DNA from: Muscardinus avellanarius
Taxonomy: Eukaryota > Chordata > Mammalia > Rodentia > Gliridae
Assembly: GCA_963383645.1 (NCBI GenBank)
Contig: OY726576.1
Span: forward strand, 8,918,102 to 8,982,101
Direction of reading: 5' to 3'
Length of the DNA stretch: 64,000 nt
This document shows, in pieces, positions 51,816-62,565 of this stretch (positions are counted from its first letter, which is position 1; every line of letters begins with the position of its first letter). The notes below the pieces were generated by a model, which was not told where the DNA came from, ran no database searches, and saw only the letters and a list, made by a program, of their open reading frames with translations. Both the position numbers and the translations under genes were made by a program.

Positions 51816-53794
51816 TTCAGTCCTGACATCCACTCATGCCTCTGCTAACCCCTTAACTCGACTGCCTGTATAGGCTCCCGCCTGCCTTGCTCCTGCTCAG
51901 ACCTTTTCTAGGGAAGGAGCTGTCCCCATCTTGGCTCCTCCAGACTGTGCCCTGGGCTTAGAGCCTCTCATTCCCATGGCTGCTCCAGGCGGAGACTTGC
52001 ATATGTGTGTTGATTCATCCCACAACTATCTTGACCTGGATGATCATGTTTGGGGTTGGTTAGCACCCACCTCAGTTCCTTTTCTTTTATGAGTGGCCAG
52101 TTTTGCTTCCCATTGTGCTGGTGGCTCTTTGGTTCAGAGAGAGAGAGAAAGGAAAGAAGAAAGGAAGAAAAGGATGGAGGGAGGGGGGAGGGAAGAAGGA
52201 AATAAAGAGAAAAATTGATCAGGATGCACAGAGAAGAGGTGAAAGGAGTGATGGTATTGACTACAGCCATACAATCATTGCTACTGTCAAATAAATCAGA
52301 AATGCCTTCAATGCTTCATAGTTAAACAATAAACCTAAACACACCAGATATTTTTTCCTACTTAATTTTTTTTATTGTTTTGCTTACATTTCTATGAAAA
52401 CTAAGCCTAAACATTCCTTCTATGGTAATATATTTCATTACATAAACTAAAGGAAAGAAAGGGACAAAATGGAAGAAGAAATGTAACTGATTTAATGGAA
52501 AACCTTTCAGTGAATCCCCAAAATGGATTCTCCGCTACCAGGAGGAAATGCAGTAACCAAATCCACTGTGTATCAGAACCGATCACAAAAAATAACAAAG
52601 TGACCATAAGGGCCACGGTTGTTGAATCAACTCATATTTTTGTCTTTCCTTTCTCCTTCTCTCTTTTTTTTCCATAGGCCCCAGGAAACCAATGAAATGA
52701 CAATGAGGAGAAAAAAGAAGAGAACTGACGAGTAACTTAAGAGAAAGGAACTGCAGACAAGATAGAAGATAGAGACACATGCAGGGATGAGTGTATTATA
52801 CAGAGATCAAAGCTGAGAAAAAGCAGCTTCCCAGACCCTGACGGGCCAGGTCACAGTGGATGGGCACAGCTTGGAGCTCTGCCCCCAGGGACAGAGGGAG
52901 AATCAAACTTAGACACAGCATAAAAGCAAAATCAAATGCTAAAATGTTGAAGTGATAACATTATCTACAACACACTGGGGTTGCAGAGAGAATGGAAGAG
53001 CCAACTGGGCAGAAAGGAACAGAGGCAGACAGTATGTTAGTGCGATTCTAACACATAGTTAACACTCATTATTGTCGGCTCTCAGAACAAACTACCCCAA
53101 AACACCTTGGACGTCACTCTCCGGCCCTCTTGCACTATTCCCTCCAGGTGCAGTCCTAAAAAACATTCTCTGACCCGAGTCAACCTAAATGTTCAGGAGA
53201 CCCTACTCCATGAGGGGTCCTGAAATATACCCAGAGACCAAGAGAATACTCAACAAGCAGGCGGTGCTGAGCTTCCCGTTTATTACCATTAGTTCTGACC
53301 CTTTTAGCCTCCAAACATGTATATGTGATTTTTCTGCACACACACACACAAGTTTTCTCTCTTGGTATGTAAGTTTGCAGTCTCTCACACCATGAAAGAC
53401 TGGAGTTAAGTCAATTTGTTAGGCTAGTCTGCAAAGAAGCATCATCGAAGAACCTTATATGTTTTTCTCCACACTCTATGAACCCATTAAAATTTAGTTT
53501 GTAATGAACACCTAACAACATGGGGGAAGCTATCATGATATAAAATATAAAGAAAAACAAAGGAAAGGCTAGAATACCTGGCCAGGAAGAGGATCAATAT
53601 TAAAAGAAGTGGGAAGAAAGAAAGAAAATTGAAAGGAAGGACACTGGATCAAAAGCCACCATCTGACAAGGTAGAGTGTCAGGCTGGACTTTCTAATGCT
53701 GACAGATTAGAAGCAGAAAGTACAGGATGCTACTGGATCCAAAACACAGCACTGACAGAAGAACGGTAGTATATATACTGTAGTATAAAAGTCA
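51816..53794. other. Long unique stretch with a purine tract
   Basis: About 2 kb without a recognised SINE. A purine-rich G/A tract lies at 52,134-52,216, and a short (CA)n run at 53,337-53,351. No gene is supported. Confidence 0.5.
52134..52216 (+). repeat. Polypurine G/A tract
   Basis: AGAGAGAGAGAAAGG through GGATGGAGGGAGGGGGGAGGG to AGAAGGAAATAAAGAG, with almost no pyrimidine. It contains a GGGAGGGGGGAGGG core. Confidence 0.9.
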
Positions 53795-54124
53795 AGGTAT
53801 GCCAGGTATGGTGGTGCGCACCTGTAACCCCAGAACTTGGGAGGCTCAGACAGGAGGATTGCAGGTTCACTGACAGCCTCTGCAAGTAGTGAGACTCAAT
53901 TAACCAAGCAAGATCCTTTTTTAAAAAATACAAAAATTAAAACAAAGTTTGGTGGTGCATGCCTGCAATTCCAGAACTTGAGAGGAGGCTGAAATAAACG
54001 GATGACAAGCTTACAGCCACCCTCAGTAACTTAGTGACATCTTATTTCAAGCTAAAAAATAAATAAAATAGGGCTGAGAGTATAGCTCAGAGGTAGAACA
54101 CATCTGGGTTCAATCCCCAGTAAA

Positions 54125-54177
<53 letters not shown>

Positions 54178-54180
54178 AAA
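53795..54180 (+). repeat. Composite SINE: 7SL monomer followed by a B1-ID dimer, (CA)n tail
   Basis: 53795-53935 is a left monomer (GGTATGGTGGTGCGCACCTG..AGACAGGAGGATTGCAGGTT) with an A-rich end. From 53946 a second copy starts (TTTGGTGGTGCATGCCTGCA) and runs through an ID half (TATAGCTCAGAGGTAGAACA) to a (CA)n tail at 54126-54175. Confidence 0.92.
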
Positions 54181-55385
54181 AAATAAGATGTCGTTTATAT
54201 GAGTTAAATATTTATTCACTAAATAAGTTAATATAGACAGTTTCTAAAACTGATCAATGACGTACTAGAAGACTTAGATAAATCTGGGTTATAGCAATGA
54301 TCACAGGATTTAAAAACAGAAATAGTTAAATTATTACTTCCAAGGATTTGAGCAGGAGGGTAGAAGTTGATCCATTTCACTTATGTCTTCCTTCACTATT
54401 TTTTAACATGTGCATATATTACTTCTATTAAAAAATGAAAATGTTTCACTTTCCCTACTGAATAATTATTCACCCTAGATGACCACATTGGCAATCCAGA
54501 GGCCCAGAAGGACATTTTCTAAGATAATTCAGAAAAGTCCTTCAAAGATAATTTGATCACCTTTGAGTACCATCATTTATAGGATGGAAAACCTACACTT
54601 AAAAGCCTCCTTAATGAGGAACTGCTAGCAATTTCCACTTGCCTTTTATGCCCTGGAGAATCCCAGAGACAGGTATTGTGGTCTCAAAACCAGTCAAGGC
54701 ACCAGTCACTCAGAAATGTGGCAATGCTCGGTGACACTGTCATCTGTATGAAGGACTCAAATGATAATATCAGCTTTGGAAATCAAAGAACATGCTGTTC
54801 CCCAGTGCTCTGCCCAGCAGGAAAGACAAAGATACAGACACACACAAAAATGAGGCATCCCTTTAGGGCATAGTTTCCCAAACTCACTGGCTAGAAAACA
54901 AATTACTTAGACCTCCTTGTTTTTATTCAGTGCCCCTCAATTACAGCGCGGCTACTACTCCTGGCCTCCTGGATGGTTCTAGCCTTCCCTGCATCTTCAG
55001 CTTTGGATGAATTAGGATGTCAATGCCACAGCACATAGAAGTCTAGCAGTCTGCACCACCAATGAGGCAGGAATCTGATCGGTGGCCAAACGACCACTTG
55101 TGATTTCAGAAACCATCTCCGTGGGCCATGAGCTGCGTGCTCACATGGAAACGAGGGCAGCACTTCTTACAGACAAATGAAAAGATAGTGTATTCTGGTT
55201 CTATGTACACAAGTGCAAAGTCCTTCCTCCGATATCCCCACCTCTGCATGTCTCTACATCACCACTGTGGGAAGCCATTAAGGTTTTCCCCTAAAAGAAT
55301 ATTTCTGATTCAGCTAACTGTTCTTCGCCCAGAGGTTTGGGGTCATGGAAAGTTCAAAGTAAAAGGTCTGGGAGAAAGAAGATCA
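54181..55385. other. Mostly unique; possible L1M tail
   Basis: Apart from the L1M-like piece at 54,290-54,455, no gene or repeat family is recognised. AGGGCATAGTTTCCCAAACT at about 54,865 may be the edge of an old hAT element. Confidence 0.45.
54290..54455 (+). repeat. L1M-type 3' tail (weak)
   Basis: GGTTATAGCAATGATC.., TTTTTTAACATGTGCATATATTACTTCTATTAAAAAATG is typical of the end of an old L1M element. Confidence 0.45.
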
Positions 55386-55658
55386 GGTGGTGATGGCAGG
55401 AGGGTACTGATTAACCTACCTATAATGTATGTGCTTTAGATTGGTCTTTATTGTATTCTGGTGGTGACAGCATGAGGATATTGATTGACCTGTAACTGTA
55501 TAAATACCTCTAGAGAAATAAACCCATAGTCCAATAGAGAATATTGGCCCAGGAACAGTCGTCGGCCAGTAGGAAATATTGACCCAGGAGCAGGGGTTGG
55601 CCAGTGGAGATGGTAGACTGGTGCACTACCCCCCCCACATAAGAATTTAAAAATTCTT
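55386..55658 (+). repeat. Nested imperfect tandem repeats and an 18-bp palindrome
   Basis: A 74-bp period repeats once (GGTGGTGATGGCAGGAGG at 55386, GGTGGTGACAGCATGAGG at 55460). A 35-bp period repeats once (ATATTGGCCCAGGAACAG at 55541, ATATTGACCCAGGAGCAG at 55576). A perfect palindrome AAGAATTTAAAAATTCTT follows at 55641-55658. The layout is like an LTR U3, but no family was recognised. Confidence 0.8.
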
Positions 55659-56267
55659 GGAATCAAATTCTTAAGAGTTGGATTCTTCATCCTCACACCT
55701 CTCTTCGGAACCCGTACTTTTTGCCGGCTAGCTCTGGCACACCACTCCACTCCAGCTGCTCCAGCTTTCACCTGGACTTCTCCACAAAGACTCCATACTG
55801 GTGCCCATCACTTTCTCCTTCCCAAATCCCACCGCCTATCCTAAGCCTCCCAACCAACCCAATGGCCAAAATCGCTCCCGGAGCCTGGTTCTCCTCAGGC
55901 TACTCCATTCCTCTCCTGATGAAAAGCTTCTTCTGGCTCATCACTGCCCATGATAGTATATCCCTAAAAGTGTGCTAATCAAGACTCATCCCCCCACTAG
56001 TTCTTATTAAAAATACTAGGAAAGAAAGGATTTCATAAAAACAATCTCAGAAAAGCCCGCATAAGGTAACTCCCTCTGGGGGCACTCACAATCTATAGTA
56101 GAGTATTTTGACTGCTGTGAGTCTCATGATAATGAAACATGTCTAACTGTGTTCAGTACAGCATGTCACTTTTGTGCAAAATATCTATTAACACGACTTA
56201 TAATTTCTCTTTTGTGGCGCAAATTTTGGCAACACTACTGGTTTGCATTCTCAGGAGCTGTGGTCTA
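55659..56267. other. Unique, pyrimidine-rich; possible LTR continuation
   Basis: CT-rich until about 55,990, then ordinary sequence. It may be the R/U5 part of an unidentified LTR together with the repeats upstream. No gene signal. Confidence 0.35.
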
Positions 56268-56620
56268 GTGTCCTGCTTCTTAAACTTGAGTGTACATTAA
56301 GAACTACCTAGAAATGACAAATAATGTTCTGGCCATCTCCGAAGGTATCACTAGCAATCTCACTAACATGTTTGGGGAGGGAGGAGGAGCAGAAGCTGGG
56401 ATGGGGAAGGGAATGCTATTTGCATGTCTGTTCTTATACCTTTCAACCTCACTTAGATAAGTACATGCAAAAAGAAGTATCTGGAGAGCGTGTGAAAACA
56501 GACTGCTGAGCCTCATCCCAGATATTCAGAGGCATAAGATCAGGTAGGGCATCTCTAACAAGCTCCCAGGTGATGCTGCTGGTCCCCGGACAATATCTGG
56601 AGGAGCAAACTCCTACCAGA
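56268..56620 (+). mobile_element. hAT-Charlie remnant (MER5-like ends around an insert)
   Basis: The left end GTGTCCTGCTTCTTAAACTTGAGTGTACATTAAGAAC (56268-56310) and the right part TGCTGAGCCTCATCCCAGATATTC..CATCTCTAACAAGCTCCCAGGTGATGCTGCTGGTCC (56500-56600) match MER5-type termini. About 180 bases between them are not recognised. Confidence 0.65.
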
Positions 56621-56639
56621 TAAGTCTAAACTTTTCAGT

Positions 56640-56960
56640 ATTGCATTCTGGCCTTCTTACTTTAATAAGAGCTTCGTCATCCATTTTTTTTTTATCCCAT
56701 AACTTCTATTTGGCAATCTTATGGTGCAAATACGTAACTTCTTTCTTTTTCTACATTTTTATGGCCCTTTCCTGTCTCCATTAGCTCCTCTGCCCAAACC
56801 CATCTGTCTTCAGGATTCAGCATGAACAGATACTTGGACATGTTGTTGTCTTTACATTCTTAGAGACTTTAGAAACTTCTATATAGAGTTTTAATTGTTT
56901 ATTTGCATTGTTTAACTTCTACTGTAGTCTAGAAACTTTAGGATGGCATATTCTGATTGA
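56640..56960 (+). repeat. Possible L2 fragment (weak)
   Basis: GCCCTTTCCTGTCTCCATTAGC..CTCTGCCCAAACCCATCTGT..CTTCAGGATTCAGC and TTGTTTATTTGCATTGTTTAACTTCTACTGTAGTCTAG recall L2 3' sequence. Low similarity. Confidence 0.3.
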
Positions 56961-57369
56961 TGTTTGTGGATGACAATGCCTAGCGGAACACTTCATAAAA
57001 GGAAAGGGTTTCCTAAGCATCGGGAGAGTATATTGATGCTCAGCTAGCAAAGACAGCTGCTGTAAGTCAGGGACATCCTCCTTGACAGGCATTGCAAGAC
57101 AGCCTGCCAACCCTGCTTAAGTGAACTCTGCTAAGGAGGTTAGTGAAAGTCTACTAAGTACCTTTGAGCGCTTAGAAACTAGACTGGTTCCTAATGGCTT
57201 CACAGATTAATTATTATACAAAGTGAGCAATTGTATATGTCAGCCCAGGTTAGATATATGAACAAGTGGTCCTTAAACAGAGAGAGCTAATAAAAGCAAG
57301 AGTCGATGAGAGTATTTTTGACACATACTTGATAATATTAACATGTATGTGTACATACACACATCAGGC

Positions 57370-57375
<6 letters not shown>
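56961..57375. other. Unique sequence, nothing recognised
   Basis: No supported gene or repeat. Confidence 0.5.

Positions 57376-57419
<44 letters not shown>
57376..57419. repeat. (CA)n microsatellite
   Basis: About 22 uninterrupted CA units, not attached to a SINE. Confidence 0.97.
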
Positions 57420-57420
<1 letters not shown>

Positions 57421-57460
57421 CATGATCAGGGAAGTAGTTACATAGAAATATATACAGTTA

Positions 57461-57696
57461 AAAGATCTTACATTAGAGCCAGGCATGGTAGCGCAAGCTT
57501 GTAATCCCAGCATGGGGGAGGCTGAGACAGGAGGATCTGGTTCATGGACAGTGTCAGCTACTTAGTGAGGCCCTCTGCAACTCAGTGAGACCCTGCTTCA
57601 AAAAAAAAAAAAGAATAAAAAATAGGGGTGGGGTGTAACTCAGATGTAGAATGCACTTGGGTTCCCCAGTACCATGGAAAAAATATCTTAAATTAG
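57461..57696 (+). repeat. B1-ID SINE with TSD
   Basis: Imperfect 16-bp flanking repeats (AAAGATCTTACATTAG at 57461-57476; AAATATCTTAAATTAG at 57681-57696). Dimer with an A-run linker of 13 bases. Confidence 0.93.
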
Positions 57697-58019
57697 TGTT
57701 TGTGCTTCTCTCTCGTGTGTATATTATACTGCAATATATAAAACACTCATGAGAATCAGGAAGAAATAAATTATATAATACATAAAAGTCCATGTTTTAA
57801 AATTATTTAATCTTTTCCCACTTGTTCTCTCCTAAGACTCATTGGAGAGTGGCACAATTATTCCATGCTCTGCATTTTAGAGACATAGCAAATACATCAT
57901 TAAGGTATTATTTAGGAAGTTACTAGAATATAAACTATCACATAGGTGCCATAATGACCTATATGGGCTGATACATAACCACAGCAATCTATATGCTATT
58001 GAGTAAATAAAGTATCTCT
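57697..58019. other. Unique AT-rich sequence
   Basis: No supported gene or repeat. Confidence 0.5.
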
Positions 58020-58215
58020 CAGTGCCACGCCCAGTGGTGCATGCCTGTGATCCCAGGACTTGGGAGGCTGAGACAGGAAGATAGTGGATTCAAGGCAAGC
58101 CTAGGCAACTTAACAAACCTTGTTTCAAAAAAAAAAAAAAATCAAAAGGGCTTTGGGTGTAGCTCAGAGATAGAATGCCCTTGGGTTCAGTCTCCAGTAA
58201 CAAAAAGAAGAAAGA
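58020..58215 (+). repeat. B1-ID SINE with (GAA)n-type tail
   Basis: CACGCCCAGTGGTGCATGCC through TTTGGGTGTAGCTCAGAGAT, with a (AAG)n tail at about 58,204-58,227. The middle of the 7SL half is shortened. Confidence 0.9.
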
Positions 58216-58227
58216 AGAAAGAAGAAA

Positions 58228-59765
58228 CATCTTTCAGTTGTCCTTTGCCATGATAGAAATCATCTTATTCTTTTGTTTCCTTCAAGCCAACTTTTATCCA
58301 AAACCATATAACCTACGCTGCCTTTGGAGGAAATAGCTCTCAGCCGTTGATCTCATCTGACATTGTTAGTTTCCATAGAAACTCTCCTAGAATGCTCCTG
58401 CTTGCCTGGAGTAAGTGCCTCTCCCATCAATTCAAATGAGTCCAGGAAAGCCCTGCCTGTGCGTCTGACATCTCCCAGCCCTGCTCCGCTGCAGAGGACA
58501 GAAGAGCACTTAAGTCGGCATCTGTTACTTTATCAGAAGGCCATCTCCATTACGGACACACAAATGAAAGATTAAACACTGCCTTGTGCAATTAGCTCCG
58601 GTCTAAGGAGGCTGTTCCCCGCAGGACTCTTGCTATAAATGTTCCTGTGATTCACATTTGAAAAGAGGAAACCAAAAACAACCAAATGAAAACAAGACAG
58701 CAGAGGAAAATCCTGGAGAGGAGAAAAGGACCCTGTGTCCTGTCAATTTATATCATTATATAACTTCCAGCAGCCTTTGAGGGTAATGTAGTTGTTTATG
58801 CTGGAAGGTTATTCTTCCTTGCTCTGGGAGAGGTGAACTGCAACAAAAATTTCAGGCCTTGCAAGCACAAACGTCCAGGTCATTTAAATGAGGTTCTCTG
58901 TTCATCAGCTCTGGCACACCTGCTCACCGTATCTCCTATGTAAACATCAAAATGTTGGGACAAAATTAATCTATGGTATAAAAAGTCAAGAGAGGTTACC
59001 CTCACAGAAGGAAGAGTGACCAGAAGAAGCTCCTGGGCTACTGAGATTGTCCTCTCTCTTTATCAAGTTACCTGGGTGCATTTGCTTCCTGAAAAATCCA
59101 AAGTTTTTTTTTTATATAATTTGTGCACTTTCTAAATGCAGGTTAATTACACACCAATAAAGAGATTTTATACACAAACAACAGATAAGCCAAGACACCT
59201 AAGCAACGGAGATATTTGGCCTGAATAGACAAAGGCAATAATAGCTTGATAGATTCCCTGCTGAACTCGATTGTAAAGGTAAGAGAATAACAAGATCCAG
59301 GCTGCGTGTGAAAAGTGCCAAGCACAACGACTGCGAGTCTAATTTGCACTCATTCCCCTTCAGTAAAGGTTTGAGCATAAAGTGTGTCTCGCCTGCACCT
59401 TTCTTAGTCATTTCATCATATAAACCAGCTGGTGTCTGCTTTATCTGCCCCAAAACCCACCTTCCCATCTGGGGTTCTGCCAACCAAGGCTGACTGGTCC
59501 CTGGTCCCATGGTAGGCCTTGGGATCAATGCTGGCCCATTCACTCTCTTCCCAGAGATTTCTGAAAGCAAGTGGTTAAAGGACCAGTCTTTTGAAATGCC
59601 TAAGGCTACAATATGAATGGTTTGCTGGCTGTTAGAAATCAGTTTTTCTGCGACAGGGAGAAGTATGATCTACAGAAATGGAGTCAGTTTATATTACCCT
59701 CAGTCAAAGGGATCTTAAATACTACTACTCTATGTTTTTCTGCTCTATTATTTGTCAATACATTG
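58228..59765. other. Repeat-poor block, candidate conserved non-coding DNA
   Basis: About 1.5 kb without any repeat I can recognise. It includes CAATTAGCTCCGGTCTAAGG, TCATTTAAATGAGG and GCACACCTGCTCACCG, which are homeodomain- and E-box-like words, and a run of ordinary mixed-composition sequence. Regulatory function is inference. Confidence 0.4.
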
Positions 59766-59812
59766 TATGTGTGGCACTGGGGATTGAACCCAGGGGCACT
59801 GTTACAAATCCA
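59766..59812 (-). repeat. ID-half fragment
   Basis: TGTGGCACTGGGGATTGAACCCAGGGGCAC is the reverse complement of an ID 3' region only. A second SINE interrupts it about 10 bases later, so it is probably the outer part of an insertion-split copy. Confidence 0.75.
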
Positions 59813-59821
59813 GTGTTATTT

Positions 59822-60050
59822 ATTGTTTGTTTGTTTGTTTGTTTTGTTTGTGGTACTGGAGATTGAACCCAGGGACATTTTATCTCCAAGCTACATCCTC
59901 AACCTTTTTTTCTGTTTTTGTTTTGAAACAGAATCTTTTAGATTGCTGAGCGTCTGGCTGAATTGTTAAGACTGGTCTTGGACCGTGCCTTCCACCTGTC
60001 TCAGCCTCCCAAGGACAGGGATTACAATTATATGCCATCATTCTCTGTTG
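59822..60050 (-). repeat. B1-ID SINE with (GTTT)n tail
   Basis: (GTTT)n at 59826-59850, GGTACTGGAGATTGAACCCAGG (ID), GATTGCTGAGCGTCTGGCTG and CTGTCTCAGCCTCCCAAGGA (7SL), ending near CATTCTCTGTTG. Confidence 0.9.
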
Positions 60051-60092
60051 AGCCAATGTATTGTAACATGTATGGTCTAACAAAATTAAGGT

Positions 60093-60136
60093 GAGGAGTG
60101 GGGAGTGGTGGTACATGTCTGTAATCCCAATACTTT
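60093..60136 (+). repeat. 7SL-half 5' fragment
   Basis: GGAGTGGTGGTACATGTCTGTAATCCCAATACTT is only the first about 40 bases of a left half, then unrelated sequence. A 3'-truncated piece, which is unusual for a SINE. Confidence 0.7.
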
Positions 60137-60215
60137 TCCCCTTTTTCCAGTACCAATCCCTTTTGAAATCACATACAAGCATCCCTCCTCTTCCCAGACT
60201 TCATTATCTTGTATA

Positions 60216-60664
60216 CTACAGATCAATTATCTCTTATCTGAAATGCTTGGGGCCAAAAGTGTTTCAGAATACAGATTTTGTTTGGACTTTAGACTATCTC
60301 TATTTCATATAATGCAAATATGTAATATTTGCATATTTAAATACATAATGAAATATCTTGGGGATGGTACTCAAGTCTAAACATAAAAATCACTTATTTC
60401 ATATGCAATGTACATACATACCCTTGGAGTGAGTTTATACAATCTTCTCATTTGAACATGAAATTCATATATATTCCATATATACCACACACACAGCCTG
60501 GGGACAGTTTGATACAATATTTCTGGTGTGCTTGCACTTTGACCATGACACGTCGCAGGAGGTCAGGTTTGAAATTTTCCAGTTGTGGTGGCTCCTAAAT
60601 AAGTTTGAAATTTTGGAGCATTTCATATTTCAGGTTTCTACTTTAGGGACGCTCAGCCTGAACT
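60216..60664. mobile_element. MER8-like Tigger-type DNA transposon
   Basis: The left end TATCTCTTATCTGAAATGCTTGGGGCC..AAGTGTTTCAG and the right end AATTTTGGAGCATTTCATATTTCAGG..AGGGACGCTCAGCCTG are imperfect inverted termini of this family. TGAAATATCTTGGGGATGG..CTCAAGTCTAAACA lies between them. Confidence 0.82.
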
Positions 60665-60689
60665 GGAAGTTCAAGCCCAAAAATAATCA

Positions 60690-61640
60690 ATCTCACTGAG
60701 ACCTACACTTCATCGGCCCTACCCCTCTTTCATTACCCATTATCATCCTCACACCTCTTCCCTTCCTCCCCATCCCAAGTCCCATCGTCCACCGTACGGT
60801 ACTCTTCACACACTTGCTTCCTTCCCTCCTCTCTTGTGACCTTTGCTAATTCCCCAGGAATTATCTCACCCAAATTCCTTGTTCACTGAGCCACTGGTTG
60901 GCCATAGAGGTGAACTAGGCTGGAGAAATATTCAGACCAAACCGGTCAGCTTTCATTCTAAACTAACATAACCACAAACCTAGCGCGAACGCTCAAACCT
61001 CTTCCAATAATCCTCCTTCAGTATGGTGACTCTACTCTCTGAAATGACCATTTCACATGGTCGCCTCAAGACTCCAGCCTTCTCTTGCCCTTTTCATCGA
61101 TGATAATTCTCCTAAACCTACTCCTTACCAGTCTCAGTGTACATAGGCCTGAATAGGTCCCAAAGCTATAATTGCTCCTTGTTTCCCTTATTCACAACTC
61201 CATCCGTAGGTCTCCTATATCCAACTGCTTACGTGACATTTCCACTGGAATATTTAATAAAATATTAAACTTTAAGGATTAAACAGAACAATTTTTTTTT
61301 AATTCATAGTTTTCCCTCTAGGCTTTCTCATCTCCAGAAATTTCTTCCCCACTGTTTAATCTGGCACAGCACGAGCCATCCCCAGTGTCTTTCTCCCTCA
61401 CCGTCCATTTCCAATTCATGTGCTGGTGCCATGTCTTTCAAAATAGTTCTGAAGGCTTCCGATGGTCCCTCCAGCATCACCTCCAGCACTCAGGACTACG
61501 GCTTTTTTCTTCTGTTACTAATAAAATTCTCCTAACTGCTTCCAATTTTCTGCTTCCAATCTTATCTCCAGCTCCAAACTCCCAGTTTATTTTTCACAAA
61601 TCATGTCTATCAAAGGATTCTCATTCCTTTTAAAACAAAC
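60690..61640 (+). repeat. LINE L2, first part of a long interrupted copy
   Basis: The later half (TTCTGTTACTAATAAAATTCTCCTAACTGC, TTTCTGCTTCCAATCTTATC..CAAATCATGTCTATCAAAGG) follows the L2 passage '..AATAGCCTCCTAACTGGTCTCC..CAAATCTGATCATGTCA'. The C/T-rich upstream part fits but is less certain. Confidence 0.6.
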
Positions 61641-61659
61641 ACAGATCAGCAATAGTATC

Positions 61660-61886
61660 TGGGTTTTGTTTTTGTCTTTTGGTACTGAGGATTGAATCTA
61701 AGACTATTCTACCTCCAATCTACATCCCCAGCCCTTTTGAATTTAATGTAATTTAATTATTTTTTGTTTTGTCTTTGAAACAGGGTCTCTGTAGGTTACT
61801 GAAAATGGTCTTGAACCTGTGATGCCCTGTCTCAGTTTCTCACGTAGTATAGTAAGATTACAGGCATGCACCACGATGTCTGGCTA
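61660..61886 (-). repeat. B1-ID SINE inserted in L2
   Basis: GGTACTGAGGATTGAATCTAAG (ID), a long T-rich linker, CTTTGAAACAGGGTCTCTGTAGG and a 7SL half with an extra ..CACGTAGTATAG.. stretch, ending GATGTCTGGCT. Confidence 0.9.
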
Positions 61887-62142
61887 CCTGGCTACCCAGT
61901 CTAAAGAGGACCAAGCACCTTGCTGCTGCCCACATCTCTGATGCCATCCATCCTGTCTTCCCCTGTGGTGCACCCACTGGTCATTGTTATTTGAACGCAC
62001 TATCTCTACTTTACAACCTTTGCACTTGCTGTTCTTTTGTCTAGAAAGAAAGTTCTTCTGCCAGTTCCTCATAGTCCTACTTTTGTATCATTTGTGTCTT
62101 GGCATAAATGTCACCTTTGCAGGACAATCTTGCTTGACCAAA
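61887..62142 (+). repeat. LINE L2, second part
   Basis: ACAACCTTTGCACTTGCTGTTC, CAGTTCCTCATAGTCCTACTTTTG and GGCATAAATGTCACCTTTGCAGGAC..CTTGCTTGACC are clear L2 words in the expected order, in the same orientation as the part before the SINE. Confidence 0.8.
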
Positions 62143-62143
62143 G

Positions 62144-62338
62144 GTCCAAGTGGTGCCGGGCGTGGTGTGGTGGCACATGCTTGTAATCCCCGCACTTGGG
62201 AGGCAGAGACAGGAGGATCGCGCAGGTTTGAAGAGACCCTGTTTCAAAAATATATAATAGGTCTGGGAGTGTAGCCCGGAGGTAGAAGGGCTTCCAGGAA
62301 CCCCAGTACCACCAAAAAAAAAAAAAAAAGTCCAAGTG
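62144..62338 (+). repeat. B1-ID SINE, 'GGTCTGGGAGTGTAGCCC' subfamily, inserted in L2, with TSD
   Basis: 9-bp repeats GTCCAAGTG at 62144-62152 and 62330-62338. CpG-rich start (GCCGGGCGTGGTG with a duplicated GTGGTGTG), AGGATCGCGCAGGTTTG, and a deletion of the palindromic middle. Appears young. Confidence 0.95.
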
Positions 62339-62565
62339 AATCAACTACACTACAAGAGTCAGTCACCAGCATATCATCCCCGGTTATCTCTTCTTACGTT
62401 TATTTACATCTTTATTCTCTATCTCCCCCTATGAGAAAATACTACTCTGTAAGACCTGGGATTCATCTTATTTGCAGCTCTCTTCCAAGTGCCTAGAATT
62501 TTGCTCGATGCATGATAGACACACAATCAATATTTGCTAAATGAGTGAATAGACATCAAATACAA
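62339..62565 (+). repeat. LINE L2, 3' end
   Basis: TTTATTTACATCTTTATTCTCTATCTCCCCC, GTAAGACCTGGGATTCATC, CAAGTGCCTAGAATTTTGCTCG and CACACAATCAATATTTGCTAAATGAGTGAAT are the canonical L2 3' terminus ('..GTGCCTGG..GCTCAATAAATATTTGTTGAATGAATG'). Confidence 0.85.

Noticed and set aside
59199..59570. 123-residue minus-strand frame
   Set aside because: Located in a repeat-poor block but with no recognised domain; no start context or splice support. Kept only as part of the possible conserved non-coding block.
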